64,000 bases of DNA from Saxidomus purpurata (GCA_022818135.1 JAFMSR010000005.1:23637272-23701271), one strand, 5' to 3'. Shown: positions 23,773 through 36,518, numbered from the stretch's first letter. Notes: generated from the letters alone by a model not told the origin. A program made the numbers and translations.

Positions 23773-25403
23773 ATAAATCTTATAATCATTAATTACCTAT
23801 ATTTTCTCGTTCCTCATTATCACGATCGTTATGAACAACAACAACAACACAATATAACTTAAAAAAATATGACAAATACAACAGGGAAACTACCATCATA
23901 AAATATCGACACAGGGAGCAAATCAGACAAATGTCAGACATCTCGTGTGTACGGGCTGATCATGATCTACACTAGGCGATACGACATGTATATCTACCTC
24001 GAGTCTGGCAAGGCTCCAATAAGCAAAGCAAATGAATTATCCAACTAATCAAGTATCTTGTACAACTCAGTATATCTGTCCAGCTACCTGTGTTGATTTC
24101 CTTATTTCATTTCGTAGAGACCACACTAACGCTGGTGAAGGAAAATTGTTTGAGACATAAGAACTCTTTTAAGCTTATATATTGTATTAGTTTTGAAAAC
24201 CTCGGATTTTAGTCTACCTATGATGTGGCGGGTTGTCGGTCTTGATTTGGCCAAGCAATTAAAATTTCAATATAAAATGGATTCCATACTTGCTTCAACA
24301 TACATGTTTATTGTTTTTAAAACCAAAAATTCAGTAGTAAATTTTGTCGACGAGTTAATATCGTATTGTTGTACATGATTCCTGTTGTTTTAGTGCGCTG
24401 TTTAACAGTTACCTGTAATGCATTCTAATAGAAGCATTTAGAAAATCTGTATTACATCTCTTAAAGGTCCATTACTAATACCGAATCAAATTTTCTTTTA
24501 AATCCGGATTCGTAACGGGCGTCTTCTCAGAAGGAAAAATATGACATATTACATTAAAAGTGACCATATTGTGTTGAAAATTTGAGTTTAAGAAAAGAAT
24601 TAATAAAATATATTTTGCCTTTTCGAAAACGAAAGTCGGTTTTCCAGTTTTCAAATATCTAATTTTCCAGAAGTCTCCCAGATAGAGGCTGTAAATAGGT
24701 TGTACATAAATAAGGATGCCTATTTTGAATAATAATTAAAGAACTTTACTTCCAATGATGTGCAAAGTATATATCTGACTGTTCACAACATTCAGTAAAG
24801 CGAAAGTAGGACAAAAAGACCACCCAGGCCAATCTAAGGAAATACATAAACATTCACTCGTTTTTCTGCAGCAGTATTTCAAACAGGAAATTCTTGACGG
24901 CTATTGTAAAGTTTTAGAAGCCAGTTTCAAACTGTATTTCCCTGTTACAATTCCAGATTTAAAAGAAAATTCGATTTGGTGTTAGTAATGGACCTTTAAT
25001 ATTTAAAGGAAATTGGAAAAAAGAAATTCACGGACGCCCATTTACCCTGCCGGTCGCAAATTCATCAAATCGGCGCTTCCTTTGTCAAGTAAACCTATTT
25101 TTGTCATTTCCTTCGTATGTAACGAACTGTTTTAGAAACAGGTATTGTTATTTCAATAAAAACAAAAGCAAACTTCTTGTGACGTCTGACAATACAGATT
25201 TCATTCAAATATTTGAATTTGCCTCTTGAATCTCGCGAGATCTCACAATACATGTAATGATGTTGAAGTGTCTTAGAAATTGTAAAGAAGGTTAGAAAAT
25301 TAAAACAAGGAAAATACCAAAGTTGAAATGCCAATGTTAATGGAAGTGCATAATTTTTTATTAATGGAGGAGATACTAACATTTTTGATGTTATATATAA
25401 GAA

Positions 25404-25903
25404 NNNNNNNNNNNNNNNNNNNNNNNNNNNNNNNNNNNNNNNNNNNNNNNNNNNNNNNNNNNNNNNNNNNNNNNNNNNNNNNNNNNNNNNNNNNNNNNNN
25501 NNNNNNNNNNNNNNNNNNNNNNNNNNNNNNNNNNNNNNNNNNNNNNNNNNNNNNNNNNNNNNNNNNNNNNNNNNNNNNNNNNNNNNNNNNNNNNNNNNNN
25601 NNNNNNNNNNNNNNNNNNNNNNNNNNNNNNNNNNNNNNNNNNNNNNNNNNNNNNNNNNNNNNNNNNNNNNNNNNNNNNNNNNNNNNNNNNNNNNNNNNNN
25701 NNNNNNNNNNNNNNNNNNNNNNNNNNNNNNNNNNNNNNNNNNNNNNNNNNNNNNNNNNNNNNNNNNNNNNNNNNNNNNNNNNNNNNNNNNNNNNNNNNNN
25801 NNNNNNNNNNNNNNNNNNNNNNNNNNNNNNNNNNNNNNNNNNNNNNNNNNNNNNNNNNNNNNNNNNNNNNNNNNNNNNNNNNNNNNNNNNNNNNNNNNNN
25901 NNN
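25404..25903. other. Assembly gap of exactly 500 N
   Basis: A 500-N run is a conventional placeholder, so the true size is unknown. By comparison with the copy 2 spacer, the left edge equals about 38658 and the right edge about 43877, so roughly 5 kb could be missing. Confidence 0.95.
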
Positions 25904-27345
25904 AGACTTGGCGTAGAGTTGGTGTTACACACCACCTTACATAAAATTCATTCTGCTAGAAAACATATCATACACTGATGCAGAAGCTTAGGAATTCTGA
26001 TCATGCACCAACCATTGCAGATGTGTTCAAAGCATCGAGTTCTCGAAAAAGTATTTGTAACAAACAATACTAAATTCTGCTGAGTACTACGTCATATTTC
26101 AAAACGAGGCACAACCGGAAGTGGAAATTCTCGCGCGCAAAACAAGAGCTATGGAAGCCCAAAGGTGCTATGTACACTAAATCTTATTTTCATTTTTTGC
26201 AGGCTTTGAAATACAAAATATTTTTTTTCATAAAATGAAAATCTCCATAGAAAATTTACTTTCATTACTCTTTTATCATTCAAATCAATGGTAAATAGAT
26301 CGTACATGAATAATGTGGGTCTGCTAACACTTTCAATTACTTTGCTAATGATAAATGCAAATGACAATTGAGGTAGTCGTGGATGGGTTAATGTGTTCGC
26401 TAACCTTGTCACATCTGTTGTTGTTATTATTTTATGATATGTTTCAAGAAAAAAGAAATAGAGGATAATTGTTGGTTTCGGTGTAAGATCACGTTATAAT
26501 TTCACCGAGTGGGCACCAAAAGTGATATTTTCACGAGTGGCGCAGCCACGAGTGAAAATGACAACTTTTGGTGTTCACGAGTGAAATTAACGTGATATTA
26601 CACCGATACCAACAATTTTTCTGTTTATTTTATGGTTAAAACTCTACTTTTATTGAGTTTGTTTCTATAAAATAACGAAAATCGCGGGAAACGTCATCAA
26701 AAAACATAGCGCAAATGACGTCATTTTAACGACGTCATCGTCGCATGGTTTCCAGCATTAATTACGCTCGGTATACTTTTTGACGTAAATCCGGGTAGAA
26801 GATTGCAAAAACAGTGAAAAATAAAAATGGTAATCCACTGTTTCAAAACTGTGGATTATCACTTTTATTTCACTGAGAAAACTCTATAATTCACTCGAAA
26901 ACATAAAATAATTATTCGTAGTTGGATTTGCTGAATTTCATTTGTTGCTACATGACCCCCCTACGCTTCCATACCATGCTTTTTACGGCAGTCCACCAAA
27001 TGACGTCATAAATGTGATCGAGAACGCAATACGACCTTTCGTTCTGGGGTCAAATGACACTGCCATATTGGAACTGAATGTTTACAATTTAGAATGTGTT
27101 TATCATTTCATATATTTTGTATATTTTGCGGAAGATGTTATCGAAGTAAGGCATGAAGAAAGAAAAGGTAAGTCTTTGCTTGTTTATTAGTTATGAACGT
27201 TTGGTCGCTTAAGTGCTCGAGAAGTGATGACTCCAGGATACTAAAATTTACAAAATCAGAGTCATATTGATAAACACCCAATTACCAAGTGTATGTAGTT
27301 GTTCAGGTGATAAAAGCTCGATCTCGGTCTACTGTATAAGTAATG
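25904..27345 (+). repeat. Duplicated spacer block C1
   Basis: It matches 43877-45118 from AGACTTGGCGTAGAGTTGG to CTCGGTCTACTGTAT. Relative to that copy it has a 456-bp insertion (26458-26913) and lacks about 230 bp present at about 44020-44250. Both copies keep an open stretch ending in a donor-like GAAAGAAAAG|gtaagt (C1 at about 27165), which may be an exon remnant; not called. Confidence 0.75.
26458..26913. mobile_element. Inserted structured element (about 456 bp), empty site known
   Basis: The paralogous spacer at 44670 reads straight across the insertion point. The element contains a large hairpin (26467-26617, arms ending ATTGTTGGTTTCGG and CCGATACCAACAATT) and a short palindrome (CCACTGTTTCAAAACTGTGG). 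A second copy in inverse orientation lies at about 59550-59995. It has no coding capacity. Confidence 0.75.
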
Positions 27346-27435
27346 TTTTCTTTCCAATTTTATCAAATAAATAGCTATGTTGTTATTGATCAACAGAAAT
27401 AAACAGACAACAGGAAGTACTTCAGTGCACAAAAA

Positions 27436-27768
27436 AGAACCAAGTTGGTTATCGATTCTCGGTAATTTCAGTTGCATTGTTACATCGGACATTGAAAAAT
27501 AAAAAACCCGTCTACTCAAGGTCATTATTCACGTGCGATGACGTATAGGAGCACTTGCTTTATCTGCAAGACAGTTAAACGCCGGCGCTTCGCGCCGCTA
27601 TGTAACTGTGAAACACTCTTTTTAACTACCTTGCCTTTACGTTATCACTGTTTTGTTACTCATGTTCTAAAGATAAAAAAAGAGGAAAACAGTTGGTTAT
27701 CGATTCTTAGTAATTTCGGATGTACTGTTACACCGGTATTCTGAGAATAAAAACCCGTCTGCTCAAAA
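27436..27768. repeat. Pair of direct repeats of about 85 bp (27436-27520 and 27684-27768)
   Basis: Both read GTTGGTTATCGATTCT ... AAAACCCGTCT(A/G)CTCAA. The sequence between them contains a GC-rich hairpin (CGGCGCTTCGCGCCG). They may be the ends of a small element or a local duplication. Confidence 0.55.
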
Positions 27769-27839
27769 CACATAAAGCGGAACCGGATCTCGCGAAAAAA
27801 GCTTTCTTAGTGAATGCAGAATAGACTCACAGGCGTTAC

Positions 27840-30650
27840 CGTCTCGGGGATTTCCCCGGCGCTTCGCGCCCGGATAAATCCCCTATTACATATCTGTGGT
27901 CTCTGATTGGTTTAAAATGATTAAAGTCTGTTCCATTACACTTTGGACCCCAAACTTTGACCTGAACTGAAAAAATCTGAGCGGTTTTCGCATAAATTTT
28001 ACCTGTTTTGTGATCTACAAAAAAGACACCCTCAGGAATTTTAAGCGTTTTTGAAACAATCACGTCATTTTGTAAAGATGCCGATTTTTATTTTTCTATG
28101 GAGACTCGCCATTGTTTACATTGGACGCCATTGACGTTTACTTTTCCGTTCCAGAGATGTTACGCCAAAAGTCACGTGTTTTTCACTAAATTGTTCGGGG
28201 GACATTTCAGTATCACAATCAGATACATGGTTATTAATAATTAGCTAATACAATAACAAAAGTAACGCTTAAATGTACAAAAATGTTGAAAATCTAATTA
28301 GATATAGACTAGATCTATAATTAAAAACATTTACCTAATAATTACTGCTTTCAAATGACGTTTTGCATACTGTAGGCTAATGTCGTACTGACATTCCGTC
28401 TACTCCAGTCCATGAGTCATGACAGCACTACTGAAAAATCTTTAAAGTTGTTGAATTTCAGGTGAAGTAGCATAACATGCAAGTGAAACACGTATTCATT
28501 TAAACAGTGGCCCGACATGCATGTCACAGTAGATCTATAACCCTGAACACTCCATAATCCATTCTAAATCCTTTATTTTCCTTCAGGCAGTAATGAACTT
28601 GTTCTATTGATCTTAAAACGATCATAAATTTCAATTCTCCGAAACTTGCTCGTGACGTATTTATTAGATGACGTAGTAGTATGATAACAAATCTAGGCGA
28701 CACGAGTGGATCCGACGTTGGAGCGTGCATTTGTGCGCATCCCCTTATGCATACTGGTAGCTTAATAAATTGAAATAACACAAATCTAGTAGTACTGCAT
28801 AGGCATTTGGTCGAAGATAAAGCTTACACGAGAATGTATAGGGTTTTGGTCGTGAATGAAGCTTACACGGTAGACAAAGATGATTATCAAGAACTGTTTC
28901 GTTTACTCATAGTCACGACAACTACAACTCGTATCATCATGCTAGTCTATATTACTATAAGTACTGTACTTTCGGATTTCGTAACATTCATTTTACTTGT
29001 AATTTGAATTGATCCCAGATTTATAGTAAGCCAAGATTCGATTGCTGCGTAAAAACAGCGCATTGATCTACATATTTAGTGGGTTTTTTTCATTAATAAA
29101 ATGTACTTTGTCAGGGTCTAGAAATCTGTATAGGGGCAATGTTTTCCATTTTTACAGAAATATTGCCAGCTAACCAGATATTAAAACCAGTTCTCTAATG
29201 GGAAAAATCATTTCGAAATGCATTGTCCGCCTGGACGCAATACATGAAATGTACATGTACTGTAAATGGGATACACCGGATGTCTTCATCAACAGTTTGA
29301 GTTGATGTATCGATTTCAAATTCATGTTAATATTATGTGCTTTAGGTTTTAAGCATAACGGCTAAGTAGGTTTTATTGACAGATCGGGTAAAAAAATACG
29401 CAACAAAGTGGGGTATTTTACTTTAGAATTAAGCGAAAAGTGATACAAATGTAGATCTATGTGTCTGATATAAATGTCAGTTTTATATAATGTGCGAAGG
29501 CTTTAAAATGACTTATTATTATTGTATAAAATAATATTCTAAGAAATAAATAATATTTGACATGTGTGCGTGCGCCTGTATGTCCGTGGTCTGTATAGAT
29601 GTACTTGAAACATCACCTGTTACGGGAGTGACAGTCTTGCCGTGTCTATTCTATGACGCGCGGTTTAGGCTGCGTTTTTGGTACGTGACATTCCCTGTTT
29701 GATATTATTTTTGTTTTTAGGGATTCATTCTGTTTTTAAAGTTGTATTCATAAAAGAATAGTTTTATAAATAATTTTCATTTTTTTGAAAATATATTGTA
29801 GTGATCTCATAATGTTATGCTGGACTCACAAAGAAAGCCCCCCTCCCCCTTCTTTCAACAGCTGAAATCTTTGTCCGCACCTGAGTGCGAGGATCTTATT
29901 TTCTATACCTACATGTCATATATTTTCTATATCGGTGGGTAACTAAGAATTTGATATTTGTCGTTTTTCGGCAATAGATACTTTATTCTATGTTTTTCTA
30001 TGATCCGGATTCACATGTACAATGTCTACAGTAGGCCTACAATTAAAAGTTTAGGGCCCTTACAAAATGACGAAATGTCGAATACGATGCCGGTGATTTA
30101 AAGCAAGTTTGGTATGCCGAAATTGTTGAACAGTCGATACGGATTTGTTCAGGTCGGCATATATACATTTATTAAATAACAGATATGCACCGCAAAAATT
30201 TGTCTCTTTCGATGTTGGTAATTTTGAGTACGTCCCTGGTAACGTCAGCTATGGACGCCGCCATCTTGGAAATCAACGCGACGTCACTTTGCATTACACC
30301 TTATGGAGAAAATTATAAAAATGCGGATTTTATCGTTATAGTAAAACATAATGGAAAAATAAAAAAGATGCCTGGAGATATTAAATTTCCAGATACAAAT
30401 ATGCTATAAAGAGCAAAAATACATGCAATGGCGACAAGCAACCAGTGGTCCAAAATTAGGTGGAACAGTCTTTAGTAGCACTAAAGTTTTCTAGAATTAA
30501 AATCGAAAATACAATGGTTGAGCATAACAAAAAATAGTTTAAAATTATTAATTTTCTGAATAATTTTACGGTGTTCTATGGTTATCTGAAAATATTGATT
30601 TTTTTTGACAGAATGTAAACAAAAATCCTACTGACAAGGGGGGTGATGTC
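27840..30650. other. Intergenic stretch of spacer 1; no gene seen
   Basis: It includes a repeat (about 27925-28060, inverted relative of 11690-11830) with a GGCGCTTCGCGCC hairpin near 27860, and a block ending near 30470 (CCAAAATTAGGTGGAACAGTC) related to 3600-3850. The frame at 30185-30409 lies in that repeat and is not called a gene. Confidence 0.45.
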
Positions 30651-31262
30651 CTACTGGTGCAATTTTCGGCTATAAAGTATAACATTATATAAATAAAAAA
30701 GGGCATTTTTGGGTGTGACTAAGGTGGTTCTACAGATTTATTGGGGTGTAACTACTCAACGAATGTTTTGGTATGCGGACCGTGCTTAAATGTTATACAG
30801 TAAGTCTACGGAAAATGATTTAGTGTAGTCATACCAACAATGTGCTGTGAAAATCTAGAAACTATTCAGAGTTCTAACAAGAATAAATGGATGACATACC
30901 TTTATAGTGTGATAATAACCAGTACTAGATAGATTTACATTGGAAACATAAACATTGAAGCTTCAAAATGACCTTATTCCGGATTATACATGAAGTAGTG
31001 AAAACAGATGACAATCGGAATGTAAACAAGTTCAAGATAGATTAAAACGAGCATGAATATATATGATATGTTGCTGGTTGGTATTATTAACTTGATCAAC
31101 ACATATTTGTACAATTTTATAACTTGTTATTTGCATCCAAAATAATTTTCCATGAAAATACAGTCTTATGAAAAGTGATAGTAATTTTACAGTTAGGATG
31201 AAAAGAACAAACTGACAAGATTTGAAGTTATTACTAAATGGTAAGTTCCGGGTTATTACAGT

Positions 31263-31330
31263 ATTACCCGCCTTGACTTATATTACCCGAGCCGATAGGC
31301 GAGGGTAATATTATGTCGAGGCGGGTAATA
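31263..31330. repeat. Hairpin in flank B2
   Basis: The arms ATTACCCGCCTTGACTTATA and its inverse (TATGTCGAGGCGGGTAAT) surround a second stem, ATTACCC/GGGTAAT. The counterpart is at 46619-46683. Confidence 0.7.
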
Positions 31331-32087
31331 TATCCCCATATATCACGCCAAAAAAAATAACCAGGACACTAACTGTTACTTTATTTATAATATATAAACA
31401 GAAGCATGTTTATGTATAATTCTGGAAGCATTTATCCAAAACAATAGTCAACCTTTAAAATAAAAGATCAACTTGTTGGGTTTTATTTCTTTATAAACAC
31501 TAGGCCATTTTTAATTAGTTTTGGCGTAAAAATCATACACGTCTAGTTCGCGAAACAAAATTTTGCAAAAGTAAAAACAATTCATGCTAAATAGGAAGGT
31601 AAAGTCTATCGGCAAAATACGATGTAGTTAAGAACATGACAATTCTCTAGGTAAGGTTTTATTATTGTTTTTTTCCTGGCCTGAATAGTTTAGATTCTGA
31701 AGACGTTTTAAACAAAAACATGGTTAAAGGGATGCATACATTGCAAGTGTAAATGCTTAAACTTTTAAATAATTGATTTATTCTCCTACAACAATGAATA
31801 TTGTAATGATTATAACCAAACTATATGCATCTGTGTCTGCTTAGCTAGTTTGGCTGATATTTACGATTACGAGAAACACAACAGTTTTCACACAAACAAA
31901 ATCCGACACATTTTTATACTAATTGTCACATAATGAATTAATCTTTATGCAGCATGTTTCTGTAGTTGATTTGTTAAATTTCTATATGTTGCCTTTTCGT
32001 ACAGAAAATAATGTAAAATTAATCGAAACCTATAACAATATCTTTTATTATTCGGAGATAAATTCCCACAATACACTTGGACGTCTA

Positions 32088-32095
32088 TGACGTCA
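32088..32095. promoter_or_regulatory. CRE-type palindrome upstream of copy 2
   Basis: A perfect TGACGTCA lies 98 bases before the ATG, in the same place as in copies 1 and 3. Confidence 0.5.
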
Positions 32096-32185
32096 TACTA
32101 AAGCTCAGTTAACGTAACAACGCCACTTGACGACGGCGCTATCACTACACAACACAAGGCGGCACTTGGCCTCTAAACATCCGAA

Positions 32186-33036
32186 ATGGATGGAAATGAG
32201 CCACCAGGGCCAAAATTTATAAAGGTGCAACCTTCAAGCGTCAACAAGATCGAGGGAATCATTCCTCCCACCACAGGTAAAAATGACAACGCAATAAATC
32301 AACAACTTATATTGAATAATAACAAAACTAATGTGAAATTCTTTCCATATAAATCTGCAACTGCAGTTGCAAAAAGGAAACCACAAATTAAACAATCTTT
32401 CCGTGAGGTTGAAATAACATTTTCAAATCATGTCAAAGATGGGACTGTGACCAGAGAAGCTAAATTCAATGACTCAATAGCAGCATTGTGTGAGGTTAAA
32501 GAAGTAAATTTTGAGAGTAAACAGGAGAAAGAAAAGAATGATAAGAAAGGCCGGAAAATGAAAACTCGTGCCATGCCCTATGACGACACAAAAAAGAAAC
32601 ATAATATAGATGGTCAGGTAGACGGTAAAGCAGGTTCGGAGTCCATGATGAACGTAGTTACCGATGGGAAAGAGAAAAAGAAGACCACCAAACCAAAGGA
32701 GAAGCATGACGAAGAAGGCCAAGTAAATGACAAAGCAGATTCAGATTCCAACGTGAAAGCCGGTACCGATGGAAAAGGGATAAAGAATGCCAGCAAACCA
32801 AAGGAGAAGCATTATGTAGATGGACAAGTAAATGAAAAAGCAGGTGTAGATTCCAACATGAATGCCGGTACCGATGGAAAAGAGATAAAGAAGGCTAGCA
32901 AACCAAAGAAGAAACAAAAAAAGAAACAAGATGCAGATGGACAAGAAGATGACAAAGAAGGTGCAGATTCTAAGGCGAACGTCGGTACCGATGGGAAAGG
33001 AAAAAGAAGGAAACCAAAACAAAGGAGAAAAAGAAG
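32186..33036 (+). CDS. Copy 2 exon 1 (carries the 1-base deletion)
   Basis: It starts at an ATG identical in context to copy 1 and ends at the same AAG|gtaata junction. The repeat domain has a four-residue insertion (KKQK type) between units 3 and 4, shared in position with copy 3. The shifted reading after GTDGKG gives an arginine-rich end (RRKPKQRRKRR). Confidence 0.75.
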
Positions 33037-33312
33037 GTAATATATGAATAGTTATTTGATTGATATTCATGAAGAAGCAAAATTACAGCTCGCTCTGAAC
33101 AATTTCCTGCAATTAAGGGTTGACAAATATATATTTTACACATTTTTCGTGTGTAACAGTAATAAGAAAATACGGCCTTCCTAACTTCTGTTTTTTTTTT
33201 ATCTTTATAATAAACAACGTGAACATATGTAAATTCTGTCTTAAAAAATCATACATTTTGCAAACATGAATGCTTGGTTTTAGCGAGGTACATTTTTATA
33301 TTTGATCGTCAG

Positions 33313-33523
33313 AGGAAGAAAAATAAGACAGAGGTGATAAAGGAAGAACCGGCAGATGCAGAAGAAAAGATAGAAGAAGTAGCTACAGGAAACGCAACTA
33401 ATCGCAGAAAGCTCCCGTGTGTGTTTGGATTCATAGCCACATGGCTAGCTAAGCGCAAGGAAAAGAGAAGAGACAAGAAGAGAAAAGCGATTGCTGCCAG
33501 GGCCTCTCCACCTCAACGACTAG
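33313..33523 (+). CDS. Copy 2 exon 2 (12-base in-frame deletion)
   Basis: The acceptor (cgtcag) and donor (ctag|gtatga) match copy 1. The exon is 211 nt against 223, having lost four codons after NKT. It is open in its own frame but out of frame with this copy's exon 1. Confidence 0.7.
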
Positions 33524-34221
33524 GTATGACAGTCTTAGCACAGTCTTGGTCACGCCACTGAATACTTTGTAGGAGCAAAGTAACATAAAAAAATATGTTT
33601 AAAACTTTATTCTGTTATAGTATAATAAAATATAGTTCGTTCCTTTCTTTTTGGTGTAAACGATTCCAATTTTCGTGCGGATCAAATGAAAAGCAATGTC
33701 GCATTTTATTGACATAACAACCCCACGAACAGGTCTTCATATTTAACGCCAAAGTGTTAATGAACACAGTTGATGGTAAGATCTGATGCTTGACGTGCAG
33801 TAATTGAATTTACCAGCCTTCAACTAAAAGAAATGAAAATTACAGCATTCAACTTTATTTCAGTTCATCTTTTAGTTTGAATGTTTTAATAATAGTTCGA
33901 TTGCACACGCTGTGGAATTGTACTAAATACTTAGTAATGGTCATCCTTTAGTAAATGCTTAACCCCCCCCCCCCCCTTTATGTTTTTGTAAAGAGAGCAA
34001 GAGGTCCAGCAAGATTCCGTTCTGATATGACCTGTTGGTGTGTCGCATCACTCTTTCTTTCCAACATCTGGTATATTAATATATAATTTGGGATGTGAAT
34101 GTGTTTTTACAGACTGTGTCTCATTAAAGTATGCAATGACTGGTTCTTTAAAAAGTGACGACACTATGATAAAAATAACTTCACTTCACTGTTACGTTAT
34201 TAAAACCATTGGTTGAATTTA

Positions 34222-34404
34222 CAGTGAACTCCGTATATAACGACTCCTGATATAGCGAAATTCCGGTTTTAACGAACACATTTTCTGGGCCCGATGTTTT
34301 TTTCCTTCTTTATAAATTTTAATATGAAAATACTTAATGGATATAACAAACTTCAGATATACACTTAAAGGTCTAAATGGGTCCGTTATATACGGAGTTT
34401 ACTG
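34222..34404. mobile_element. Same pogo-like MITE in intron 2 of copy 2
   Basis: Same position, length (183 bp) and TIRs as in copy 1, so the insertion predates the duplication. Confidence 0.7.
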
Positions 34405-34474
34405 TATTAGTGAATCTGTGCCATATTTGAAACACGTGACTGTTCTAGACACTGTTAAGACATGTATATTGCAG

Positions 34475-34587
34475 TGGAATACGAGCATAAATCGACAAGA
34501 GGAGGTGAAGCATTTACCATTGAGGTCGACAACAGACCGAGCTTTGCAAAGCCGCTTCTGCCACCCATCAAGCAGACCCCTGGACCT
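34475..34587 (+). CDS. Copy 2 exon 3
   Basis: 113 nt between tattgcag and gtaagt, the same length and phase as copy 1, with a few substitutions. Confidence 0.7.
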
Positions 34588-35106
34588 GTAAGTAAAACAT
34601 TCAGTGGCTTCATTGAAGCAAACTCAAATTTTTCCAGATTACAGAGTTGTTTACCGAAAACCTTCAACGTAACTATGATCTTGGCTTGCAAGTGTACCTC
34701 TACTAAGCATATAAATCGCAAATTTTGCACTTGAGGGAGAGTGAATATGAATTTTGTAATCTGTAAAAACTGCGAAAGACCGGTGATGGCATTTCAACTT
34801 CAATATTTCACGATTTAAATTGAATTCAATTCGTGATTCGTGAATGACCTTTCTCTGACCTTTTGACCTATTTTCCGTCTTTGAAGCAATGGTTTTCATG
34901 TAAGCGATATAGGGCCATTATGGCCCTCTTCTAACACAAATTACAGGTCAATAGATGTGCAATTTGAATTGTCCATAGCTGATGTCATGTAATAAAACTG
35001 ACCTTCTGGTATACGTATCGTCTATATAGAGCTATATCCAGCAACAGCTTACTGTAGCAAACTTTAAAGCATTGTGACTTTTCATATGAAAACCCCTTAA
35101 ATTCAG

Positions 35107-35198
35107 ATACGCCGTGAAAGATACCAGAATGCTGTCTGCAGGAGAGCGGAAAATTTGGCACAAAGAAAGAACGCTGCTAGAGAATTTGAAAAGAAAAA
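35107..35198 (+). CDS. Copy 2 exon 4
   Basis: 92 nt between attcag and gtaagt. By eye the sequence matches copy 1. Confidence 0.7.
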
Positions 35199-36220
35199 GT
35201 AAGTTTTATTGATTATTGAGTAATGTTTCAATATATTTCTTCTTTTTACAAAATGATTCTTTGCTCTACTCTGTTACGTATATCAGTTACGTCACTCGCA
35301 CAGTATCCTAAATGTACTGTATATTTTAAATGCAACACAGTAACTACTCTTTTTGAAAATAAAACTTAATGTTCAGTATTGTTCTTAATCTAAGCAACAA
35401 AAAGTCCAACATGTGACTCAGGACACATAACAATTGATAAACAACAAAACTACAAAAATATTTAAATAACCCGATGCCTGAAATCATTTGACAGAAGTTC
35501 AACTTTTATGTGGAAAGACCGATCGAGATCGATGTAAATTGTTGAAATCATAAAAGTGCATGATAAAAAGAGTCAAAGCAGACTTTCTTAGGATTTAAGG
35601 AAATAAATTACATCAGACAGGGAATTATATCACATTTAGAGCTCATCTAGAGCTCATTTAGAGCTCATTCCTTGTTATGGGTATTCACTTTAACCTCAGA
35701 TGAGCGTATAAAGTCTTCATGATTTTCATGTTATCTATGCTATTTTACATAATCAATTCTGTCAATTGAAATGTAACCTTTGTCCTACTGAGTATAATAT
35801 ACTGAGTGAAGTGCAAACAGATCGATGTTGCTCTACACGTGTTTTTCTAAGTTTAAATGCTTTAAAGTCCCTGGAGCACAATTAACAGTTGCTCTTACTT
35901 TACCAAATACTTTGCAACTTTATTTGTTCCAAAAACATTCCTAAATTTGCTTTTTAAATCGATAAATTTACATACATTGTATAAGAAATATCGCGTATTA
36001 TTTTTCATAGATATTGCAAAAGATTTAAGGCTTTCTGGCAACTATTTTTAGTGAAGAAACGATTGAGTACGAAAGAAAGGCATATATGTCAACACTGTAT
36101 TAGAGAGAATTGAACATGGTTTCTCAGTAAATTTATTTTTCTTTATCACTACATTCAAAATGATCCTGGCAATCGTGGATAAAATTAAGCTCGTTTTATC
36201 TTGCATCTTTTGTAATTCAG

Positions 36221-36518
36221 GGTCAAATACAAAGATAATAGGGCACAGAGCGACTACCAATTCCGACAGAAGGCACACGTCGGTATAAGACAAAAGCAGG
36301 CCAATGCTGAGTGGAACCGGGACATCATTAGCCGCTCCAAGAGCAGACTCCGAGCTCCATCTGCCATGCAACCTAGCGAATACTCCGACAAAAGCTTCAA
36401 CGAACCATCTGGCGTGTCGTCATTTGGGTCCATCCACGGCCCCTCCTGCTTTTCCGAGAACGAAGATGACCGCGGTGTTTGGATTGTCGACAAGGTGGTC
36501 GACATTCCAATCTTCTAA
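36221..36518 (+). CDS. Copy 2 exon 5 with stop
   Basis: 298 nt ending in the same VDIPIF and TAA as the other copies. It differs at the serine-rich part (PSGVSS where copies 1 and 3 have PSAESS). Confidence 0.72.

Larger units (their letters stand above)
22800..25403 (+). repeat. Duplicated 3' flank A1 after copy 1
   Basis: It matches A0 base for base over long stretches, with the same order of microsatellite, minisatellite, (CTCA)n and unique flank. It is cut at 25403 by the N gap, where A0 and A2 continue for about 1.1 kb more. Confidence 0.85.
30651..32185 (+). repeat. Duplicated promoter flank B2 of copy 2
   Basis: It matches 46011-47543 over its full length, so copies 2 and 3 share about 1.5 kb of upstream sequence. 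It contains the hairpin 31263-31330 and the CRE. Confidence 0.8.
32186..36518 (+). pseudogene. Array gene copy 2: same five-exon gene, frameshifted in exon 1
   Basis: Seen: all five exons and all GT-AG sites are intact at join(32186..33036, 33313..33523, 34475..34587, 35107..35198, 36221..36518). Exon 1 is 851 nt, one short of a multiple of three: near 32998-33001 a GGG of the other copies is GG. The frame therefore shifts after the last GTDGK. After normal splicing a stop (TGA) follows eight codons into exon 2; if intron 1 were retained, the donor GTAA itself supplies TAA and the product would be 284 residues. Exon 2 also lacks 12 bases (four codons) found in copies 1 and 3. Exons 3-5 remain open in their proper frames. 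The lesion sits in a purine-rich run, so an assembly or read error is possible. Annotated as a probable recent pseudogene or a short-product paralogue. Confidence 0.7.

Noticed and set aside
25300..25978. Two frames of more than 200 codons
   Set aside because: They consist almost wholly of N.
26942..27190. Open stretch ending in a donor-like site, also present at about 44790-44946
   Set aside because: The two copies are recent duplicates, so conservation is not evidence of coding; no partner exon was found.
30185..30409. 74-codon frame beginning with a signal-peptide-like segment
   Set aside because: It sits inside a dispersed repeat related to 3600-3850 and has no second supporting feature.
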